A stretch of DNA of 7,547 nt from Nitrospirota bacterium (GTDB lineage Bacteria; Nitrospirota; Nitrospiria; Nitrospirales; NS-4), in contig VBON01000025.1 of assembly GCA_005877525.1 (NCBI GenBank), forward strand, positions 1 through 7,547. Direction: 5' to 3'. The notes beneath the pieces are model-generated. The model was not told the origin of the DNA. It worked only from the letters and a program-made list of their open reading frames with translations, and searched no databases. This document shows, piece after piece, positions 1 through 4,926 of the stretch. The position numbers and the translations under genes were made by a program. Position 1 is the first letter of the stretch. Each line of letters opens with the position of its first letter.

Positions 1-666
1 GAGCCGTGGCGTCGAGCCGAGGCCGCCACCGGCGGTCACGCGGAAGCCGATCTCGCCATTGGATCGCGTCACGGCGAGGAACCCCAGATCGTGTATCGGC
101 GTCATGGCGCAGTCATGTCGGCAGCCGGACAATGCGATTTTGAACTTCCGCGGGAGGCTTTGGTTAAGGGGATTGCGCAGCAGATGCTGCGAGACCGCCT
201 TGGCGTACGGAGTCACGTCAAAGATCTCTCCTTGGCAGACACCGGCGAGGTGGCAGGCGGTCACGTTGCGTACAGTGTTGCCGCAAGCTTCCCGGGTCGT
301 GAGGCCCACGGCCGCCAGGCGCCGCATGATCGTACCGACGTTCTCGAGCGCCACAAAGTGGAGCTGAATATCCTGGCGCGTGGTCACATGACCGACCCCC
401 GTTGCATAGGACTCCGCGACATCGGCGATCGCGCGCACCTGCTTGGCATCCAGGCCTCCGAAGGGGATCTTGATCCGGACCATTTGCACACCGGGTTGGC
501 GTTGACCATAGATGCCGTGTTGGAGGCGGAAGGGGCGGAATACATCGGAAGAAACTTCGGCATTCAGGACTTTGGCGGCTTCCTCCTCGAAGGATTCGAT
601 CTCCTTTAGAATCTCCGCCGGAATGGACGCCGGCTCAGCTGTTTGGGTACTCGTTGGAATCGGCAT
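1..666 (-). CDS. Siroheme/[4Fe-4S] nitrite or sulfite reductase, N-terminal 222 residues (C-terminus outside window)
   Basis: This is the 5' part of a siroheme-dependent enzyme that carries out six-electron reduction of sulfite to sulfide or nitrite to ammonium in the cytoplasm. The frame is open to the window edge. ATG at 666 has GAGGAG 8 nt upstream. Residues about 50-118 match the ferredoxin-like half-domain, with TTRQDIQLHF at 95-104. The siroheme/Fe-S domain follows, with RNVTAC at 133-138, LPRKFKIALSGC at 171-182 and AGGGLG at 212-217. Cysteines 138 and 144 (CX5C) and 182 and 186 (CX3C) have the spacing of the catalytic cluster ligands. The gene lies 20 bp downstream of a CymR-like regulator on the same strand, which favours a sulfur role (inference). 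Sulfite and nitrite specificity cannot be separated from this fragment, so no symbol is given. The family call is firm; the substrate is open. Confidence 0.9.
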   Translation of the reverse strand, partial: MPIPTSTQTAEPASIPAEILKEIESFEEEAAKVLNAEVSSDVFRPFRLQHGIYGQRQPGVQMVRIKIPFGGLDAKQVRAIADVAESYATGVGHVTTRQDIQLHFVALENVGTIMRRLAAVGLTTREACGNTVRNVTACHLAGVCQGEIFDVTPYAKAVSQHLLRNPLNQSLPRKFKIALSGCRHDCAMTPIHDLGFLAVTRSNGEIGFRVTAGGGLGSTPRL

Positions 667-686
667 GACGCGCACTCCTCAATCGC

Positions 687-1148
687 TCAAATGTGATACA
701 TGAGAACACGTTGCTCGTCGAGGTCCCGGGTCCGCCGGCACAGATCAGCGAGCGTCGTCTTATTCAACGTTTCAAGAATGGAACCCTGGACTTCCGCCCA
801 CACGCTCTGAATCAAGGATTCATGGGACGCCTCGGATCTCGCTCCATTGGAGCCAGTTCTATTTCCATGGGCGCGATGGACCGTGGCAATCGGCCCCTCT
901 ACCGCCTGGATCAAGTCGCCCAGCGCGATCTCATCGGCCGGCTTGGTTAGCCGATAGCCCCCATGGGTTCCCCGCGAGCTTTCAACCAGGCCGGCGTTCC
1001 GAAGTGTCCGAAGGATGTGCTCCAAGAACTTGATAGGAATTCCCTGTCGATGGGCGATAGCCTTGGCCTGCACCGGCGCGCTTTCTCGACTTAAGGCCAA
1101 ATCGAGCGCAGCGAGAATCCCATATTCACCTTTTGCTGAAAGATACAT
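687..1148 (-). CDS. Rrf2-family transcriptional regulator, CymR-like
   Basis: This 153-residue protein is a winged-helix DNA-binding regulator of the Rrf2 family. It begins MYLSAKGEYG, has the recognition-helix region LEHILRTLRNAGLVES (42-57), the wing RGTHGGYRL (59-67) and the linker LGDLIQAVEGPI (76-87), then a C-terminal dimerisation helix. The end (TTLADL at 131-136, closing ...LMYHI) resembles CymR, the cysteine-metabolism repressor of Firmicutes. Iron-sulfur Rrf2 proteins such as IscR and NsrR carry three cysteines near residues 90-105; here the only cysteine is 137, so a cluster is unlikely. ATG at 1148 has AGGG 8 nt upstream. The reductase start follows 20 bp after the stop, suggesting an operon. 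The likely role, inferred from context, is control of sulfite or nitrite assimilation together with its own promoter. The family call is firm; the CymR-like ligand logic is a hypothesis. Confidence 0.9.
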   Translation of the reverse strand: MYLSAKGEYGILAALDLALSRESAPVQAKAIAHRQGIPIKFLEHILRTLRNAGLVESSRGTHGGYRLTKPADEIALGDLIQAVEGPIATVHRAHGNRTGSNGARSEASHESLIQSVWAEVQGSILETLNKTTLADLCRRTRDLDEQRVLMYHI

Positions 1149-1153
1149 ATCAA

Positions 1154-1199
1154 ATACCCTACTGATCCTATAGGAAAGATATGATGCAAATATACCCTA
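1154..1199. promoter_or_regulatory. Operator-like cluster of CCTA/TAGG half-sites
   Basis: Two copies of ATACCCTA occur as direct repeats at 1154-1161 and 1192-1199, 38 bp apart. Between them is the perfect 10-bp palindrome TCCTATAGGA at 1166-1175. The second repeat overlaps the -10 region of the Rrf2 promoter and the palindrome lies just after the predicted transcription start, positions suited to repression. Rrf2 proteins often repress their own promoters, so autoregulation is the natural reading. The repeats are seen directly; the role as operator is inferred. Confidence 0.45.
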
Positions 1200-1217
1200 T
1201 TAATTTTATATGGTCAA
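1189..1217 (-). promoter_or_regulatory. Sigma-70-type promoter of the Rrf2-reductase unit
   Basis: On the minus strand, TTGACC (1217-1212) is followed after exactly 17 bp by TATATT (1194-1189), giving 5/6 matches to each consensus hexamer. Transcription would start near 1182, leaving a leader of about 35 nt before the ATG at 1148. It diverges from the clpB promoter. Confidence 0.7.
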
Positions 1218-1242
1218 CAACAAAAGATCTACTTAATTTACC

Positions 1243-1270
1243 TTGACTTCGGACATTTCGAGATTATCAT
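1243..1270 (+). promoter_or_regulatory. Sigma-70-type promoter of clpB
   Basis: TTGACT (1243-1248) and TATCAT (1265-1270) are separated by 16 bp, each 5/6 to consensus. The start would be near 1277, giving a leader of about 30 nt. No CIRCE inverted repeat and no CCCCAT-type sigma-32 -10 element is visible, which is notable for a heat-shock gene. Confidence 0.6.
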
Positions 1271-1306
1271 CTAGCCAGACAGCCCTTGGTTCAGGAAGGA
1301 GTTTTT

Positions 1307-3889
1307 ATGATCCGGTTCGATCGCTTAACCGTGAAATCACAGGAAGCGCTTGCCGAGGCCCAGAGGATTGCGGAACGCGCCGGACATCAACAGATCGATG
1401 TCGAACATTTGGCGCTGGCGCTCGTTCGACAAAAAGATGGACTGACGCCAGGCCTGTTAAACAAGTTGGGAACCGATCCGACCATCATTGCCGGGGAATT
1501 AGAACAGGAACTCAAGCGGGTTCCGCAAGTCTCCGGATCGAGGGCGGGACAGGTAACCATTACCTCGCGATTGAACGATGTCTTTTCTGGCGCAGAGCAG
1601 GAAGCGGAGCGCCTGAAGGATGACTATATCAGTACCGAGCATTTGCTTCTGGCTATCATGGACGTCGGCGGGGTGGGGGCGGGAGTATTCAAGCGACACG
1701 GAGCGACGAAAGATCGCATTTACTCAGCGCTTACCGCGATTCGCGGGAGTCAACGGGTCACGGACCAGGAACCTGAGGAGAAATTTCAGGCGCTCGCCAA
1801 ATACAGTCGCGACCTGACTGACCTGGCGCGCAAAGGGAAGCTCGATCCTGTGATCGGCCGGGATGAAGAGATCCGAAGGGTGATTCAAGTGCTCTCGCGG
1901 CGGACGAAGAACAACCCTGTATTGATCGGCGAGCCAGGGGTCGGGAAGACGGCCATTGCGGAGGGCTTGGCCCAACGGATCATCAATGGGGACGTTCCCG
2001 AGGGCTTAAAGAATCGCCGGGTCGTGGCATTGGATATGGGCGCCCTCGTGGCCGGCAGCAAGTTCCGCGGGGAGTTCGAGGACCGCTTGAAAGCGGTATT
2101 GCGGGAGGTCGAAGAGGCGGCCGGCAATGTCATCCTGTTCATCGACGAGATCCATACCCTTGTAGGAGCAGGCGCCGCAGAAGGAGCAATGGATGCCTCG
2201 AATATGCTGAAGCCGGCGCTGGCAAGGGGTGATCTGCGCTGCGTCGGTGCGACGACGCTTGATGAATACCGCAAGCGTATCGAGAAAGACCCTGCACTGG
2301 AGCGCCGATTTCAACCGGTGCTGGTGGCGGAGCCCTCCGTCGAGGATACGGTGTCCATTTTGCGCGGACTGCGGGAGCGCTATGAAGTGCATCACGGCGT
2401 CCGCATCAAGGATTCCGCCTTGGTCGCTGCCGCGATACTGTCGAAGCGGTATATCACGGATAGATTTTTGCCCGACAAGGCTATCGATCTGGTGGATGAA
2501 GCGGCCTCGGGCCTCCGCATGGAAATCGATAGCATGCCGAGCGCCTTGGACGAGCGTTTGCGCCGAGTTCGCCAATTGGAAATTGAGCGGGAAGGCATTC
2601 GACGGGACAAGGATTCTGCGGCGCAGGAGCGTCTGAAGAAGGTCGAAGAGGAGATCGCGGAGCTCCGCACGGAAGTCGAGGCTTTGACAAAGGAATGGCA
2701 GGCAGAGAAGGAATCCATCAAGAAGCTGCGTGAGATCAAGGAGAAGATGGAGAATGCCAAGCAGGAAGCCGAACGGGCCGAGCGCGAGGGCGACCTTGGC
2801 CGGGCCGCGGAGCTCCGTTACGGACGGATGACCGAGCTGTCCAGGCAGCTGCAGGAGGAGAATGCGCGTTTACAAAAGTTGCCGGGCCAGCGGCTCCTGA
2901 AGGAAGAGGTGGACGATGAGGACATCGCCCGCATCGTCGCGAAGTGGACGGGCATTCCTGTCACCCGGTTGATCGAGGCCGAGACCAAGAAGCTGGTGCA
3001 GATGGAAGAACGTCTGAGGCAGCGGATCGTCGGTCAGGAAGAGGCCGTCATCGCGGTGTCCAACGCCGTCCGACGGTCACGGGCGGGGATTCAGGACCCG
3101 AAACGGCCTATGGGGTCGTTCATCTTCCTGGGCCCGACGGGTGTCGGCAAGACCGAGCTCGCGCGCGCGCTCGCGGAGTTTCTGTTCGATGACGAGCAAG
3201 CGATGGTCCGCATCGACATGTCCGAATACATGGAAAAGCACGCGGTGGCGCGGCTCATCGGGGCCCCTCCCGGATACGTGGGCTATGAGGAGGGCGGCCA
3301 ATTGAGCGAGGCTGTCCGTCGGCGGCCCTACATCGTAGTGCTCTTCGATGAAATTGAAAAGGCGCATCAGGATGTCCTCAACATCCTTCTGCAGGTCTTA
3401 GACGACGGCCGGCTGACCGACGGCAAGGGCCGGACGGTGGACTTTAAAAACGCCGTGGTCATTATGACGTCGAATGTGGGAAGCCGCGAAATTCAAGAAG
3501 CCGCGGCCGCGGGAGATGAGACGAAGATGCGCCAACGCGCGATGGAGGTCTTACGGGAGCATTTTCGTCCGGAATTCTTAAACCGCATTGATGATATTGT
3601 CGTCTTTCGTCCCCTGACACCGGCGGAACTTGGCGAGATCGTGGATTTGCAAGTGAAACAATTGGCGAAGCGTCTCGAAGCGAATCACATTACGCTGGTT
3701 CTGACGGACCGGGCCAAGCAACATCTCGCCTTAACGGGATATGATCTGGTCTATGGCGCGCGGCCCCTCAAGCGGCTGATCCAACGAGAGATCTTAAATC
3801 CTCTTGCTCTGAAACTCCTCGACGGGACCGTTCAGCAGGGACAGACGGTCAAGGTAGACGCACAAAAAGGGCAGCTGGTGTTTAGCTAA
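1307..3889 (+). CDS. clpB: ATP-dependent disaggregase ClpB (Hsp100)
   Basis: ClpB is a hexameric AAA+ chaperone that, with DnaK, threads aggregated proteins through its central pore. The 860-residue length matches the family (857 in E. coli). In order: N-terminal Clp repeat domain (about 1-145); first ATPase domain with Walker A GEPGVGKT (208-215), Walker B VILFIDE (275-281) and pore loop GSKFRGEFE with Phe253; a coiled-coil middle domain (about 410-530) with Tyr505; second ATPase domain with Walker A GPTGVGKT (609-616), Walker B FDE (680-682), pore loop GYVG (Tyr657) and sensor-2 motif GARPLKR. No ClpP-docking loop is evident. ATG at 1307 is chosen because AGGAAGGAG (1293-1301) sits 5 nt upstream; a TTG at 1286 would overlap that site. 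At Val151, aligned with the E. coli internal start Val149, the codon is GTC, so a short isoform from that site is unlikely. Confidence 0.97.
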   Translation: MIRFDRLTVKSQEALAEAQRIAERAGHQQIDVEHLALALVRQKDGLTPGLLNKLGTDPTIIAGELEQELKRVPQVSGSRAGQVTITSRLNDVFSGAEQEAERLKDDYISTEHLLLAIMDVGGVGAGVFKRHGATKDRIYSALTAIRGSQRVTDQEPEEKFQALAKYSRDLTDLARKGKLDPVIGRDEEIRRVIQVLSRRTKNNPVLIGEPGVGKTAIAEGLAQRIINGDVPEGLKNRRVVALDMGALVAGSKFRGEFEDRLKAVLREVEEAAGNVILFIDEIHTLVGAGAAEGAMDASNMLKPALARGDLRCVGATTLDEYRKRIEKDPALERRFQPVLVAEPSVEDTVSILRGLRERYEVHHGVRIKDSALVAAAILSKRYITDRFLPDKAIDLVDEAASGLRMEIDSMPSALDERLRRVRQLEIEREGIRRDKDSAAQERLKKVEEEIAELRTEVEALTKEWQAEKESIKKLREIKEKMENAKQEAERAEREGDLGRAAELRYGRMTELSRQLQEENARLQKLPGQRLLKEEVDDEDIARIVAKWTGIPVTRLIEAETKKLVQMEERLRQRIVGQEEAVIAVSNAVRRSRAGIQDPKRPMGSFIFLGPTGVGKTELARALAEFLFDDEQAMVRIDMSEYMEKHAVARLIGAPPGYVGYEEGGQLSEAVRRRPYIVVLFDEIEKAHQDVLNILLQVLDDGRLTDGKGRTVDFKNAVVIMTSNVGSREIQEAAAAGDETKMRQRAMEVLREHFRPEFLNRIDDIVVFRPLTPAELGEIVDLQVKQLAKRLEANHITLVLTDRAKQHLALTGYDLVYGARPLKRLIQREILNPLALKLLDGTVQQGQTVKVDAQKGQLVFS

Positions 3890-3959
3890 GACACAAGATC
3901 GAGGGACCCGCTGATTTGACTCCGCAGTTTTCTCCCATGTCGCATGTCTTTCGAGGTGC

Positions 3960-3988
3960 TTGACAGGTTCCGACGGGATTGGTATGTG
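3960..3988 (+). promoter_or_regulatory. Possible sigma-70 promoter for the Fis-type gene
   Basis: A perfect -35 TTGACA (3960-3965) is followed after 17 bp by the weak -10 TATGTG (3983-3988). A start near 3995 would leave about 29 nt before the ATG at 4024. No clear terminator is seen between clpB and this site, so read-through from clpB is also possible. Confidence 0.45.
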
Positions 3989-4023
3989 TACGGCCCTCCC
4001 ACCAAGAAGTGTCTGGAGTCTGT

Positions 4024-4596
4024 ATGCCTTCGCGAAATGTCTGTCATGTCCTGTTGCTGACAGCCGATTCTGATCTCGCGGAGCTCTATCGACATGAATG
4101 TCCGGATCGTGTGGTGACGATCGCCAAAGATCCTGCCGCTCTGAGCCGGAAGCCCGGCAAACATCGTTTTGATGCGATTATTCTGGAGTCACATAAGGAT
4201 TGGATAAACGATATGAAAGTCTTGTCGGATACGCTGGGCCCTCCCCCGGTCATGACGTTGGTCGGATCCGCGGCGTTTTTGCGGCGGGCGAGTGAATCGG
4301 TCAAGGCGCTTTCAAACGGGCATACGGTACCGCGAACCACGACCAAATTGCCCCAGGAATTGGGCTTCGATGAATACGTTGGCGAGAAGCTCCGAGACTT
4401 TGTGCGCCGCATGAAACTTGGAGCCGGATCCCACCTGCATTCGCTCCTGCTGAAGGCGCTCGAAAAACCCCTGATCTCGCTGGTACTCGAAGAGACGCGC
4501 GGCAATCAGATCCAAGCGGCGGCCGTGCTCGGATTGAACCGCAATACCCTTCGCAAGAAGATCAAGGAGCTGAAAATCCCCCTCGTCGCAAAGTAG
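4024..4596 (+). CDS. Degenerate receiver-like domain fused to a Fis-type helix-turn-helix
   Basis: This 190-residue protein is not one I recognise by name. Residues 137-185 closely resemble the DNA-binding part of Fis and NtrC-type activators: ALEKPLISLVLEETRGNQ, then AAAVLGLNRNTLRKKIKEL, a typical helix-turn-helix. Residues about 7-95 look like a receiver fold with weak conservation. A first strand (VLLLTADSD, 9-17) supplies acidic residues, a third strand (DAIILE, 50-55) ends in Glu where receivers carry the phosphorylated Asp, and a fourth strand (VMTLVGSA, 76-83) follows. No AAA+ sigma-54 domain lies between the two parts. It is therefore probably a DNA-binding regulator or nucleoid protein that does not use ordinary phosphorelay (inference). 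ATG at 4024 has GGAG 5 nt upstream; an in-frame TTG at 3979 would give a longer form but overlaps the predicted promoter. The HTH call is strong; the receiver call is moderate. Confidence 0.8.
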   Translation: MPSRNVCHVLLLTADSDLAELYRHECPDRVVTIAKDPAALSRKPGKHRFDAIILESHKDWINDMKVLSDTLGPPPVMTLVGSAAFLRRASESVKALSNGHTVPRTTTKLPQELGFDEYVGEKLRDFVRRMKLGAGSHLHSLLLKALEKPLISLVLEETRGNQIQAAAVLGLNRNTLRKKIKELKIPLVAK

Positions 4597-4680
4597 AGAG
4601 GTTGTCCAACACGCCCGTTCTGCAGCTGAGTGCACTCACCATTTATACCCGATTTCCCTGGTTCCACGCAGGGTTCGGTC

Positions 4681-4707
4681 TTGACAATCTGGCGTGTGGC
4701 GTATTAG
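4681..4707 (+). promoter_or_regulatory. Promoter of tRNA-Val
   Basis: A perfect -35 TTGACA (4681-4686) precedes a weaker -10, either TATTAG at 4702-4707 (15-bp spacer) or TTAGCA at 4704-4709 (17-bp spacer). The GC-rich GACGCC at 4711-4716 resembles the discriminator of stable-RNA promoters. It lies just upstream of the tRNA 5' end. Confidence 0.55.
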
Positions 4708-4723
4708 CATGACGCCTTGTATT

Positions 4724-4798
4724 AGGCGCGTAGCTCAGGGGGAGAGCGCTACCTTGACACGGTAGAGGTCGACGGTTCAAGACCGTCCGCGCCTACCA
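4724..4798 (+). tRNA. tRNA-Val (anticodon GAC), CCA encoded
   Basis: The full cloverleaf can be folded by hand. The acceptor stem pairs AGGCGCG (4724-4730) with CGCGCCT (4788-4794) in seven pairs. The D-arm is GCTC/GAGC (4733-4747). The anticodon stem CTACC/GGTAG encloses loop TTGACAC, placing anticodon GAC at 4756-4758, which reads GUC valine codons. The T-arm is GACGG/CCGTC with loop TTCAAGA. The discriminator is A4795 and CCA is encoded at 4796-4798. No intron or mismatch is seen. Confidence 0.97.
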
Positions 4799-4801
4799 TA
4801 T

Positions 4802-4849
4802 AAGGCTTATCACCCCAGGGCATCCACGGTCGCAGCAAGCCTTTTTTTT
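4802..4849 (+). terminator. Terminator-like hairpin after tRNA-Val
   Basis: AAGGCTT (4802-4808) pairs with AAGCCTT (4837-4843), and the run of T continues to 4849. The 28-nt loop is longer than in a classic intrinsic terminator, so the hairpin may be weak or partial. It separates the tRNA from thrS and could end tRNA transcription or let part of it read into thrS. Confidence 0.55.
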
Positions 4850-4926
4850 GTGTGGAAAGGAACGCGTCCCGCGGGCAAGGCGGCTGTTTCCTAGCAGACG
4901 CAGGGCGGGTGCAAAAGAGATAAGCT

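Noticed and set aside
91..609. Plus-strand 172-residue ORF
   Set aside because: It is the reverse complement of the siroheme reductase, whose minus-strand frame carries clear family motifs.
1286..1306. Extended clpB start at TTG 1286
   Set aside because: It would bury the Shine-Dalgarno sequence inside the coding region; ATG 1307 gives the conserved N-terminus with good spacing.
2006..2575. Minus-strand 189-residue ORF inside clpB
   Set aside because: It is a shadow of the GC-rich clpB frame, with no recognisable domain or ribosome-binding site.
4627..4638. Perfect 12-bp palindrome TGAGTGCACTCA
   Set aside because: About two perfect 12-bp palindromes are expected by chance in a window this size. 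It has no T-run and no link to a known regulator.
4656..4673. Small hairpin CCCTG/CAGGG upstream of the tRNA promoter
   Set aside because: A 5-bp stem with an 8-nt loop and no T-run is too weak to call a terminator or a tRNA remnant.
4724..4798. tRNA-Val as an integration site for a mobile element
   Set aside because: No repeat of the tRNA 3' end, integrase or atypical sequence follows; thrS comes directly after.
4850..4926. Possible T-box leader of thrS
   Set aside because: AGGGCGGGTGC only loosely recalls the T-box antiterminator sequence. No specifier loop or paired terminator/antiterminator can be drawn.
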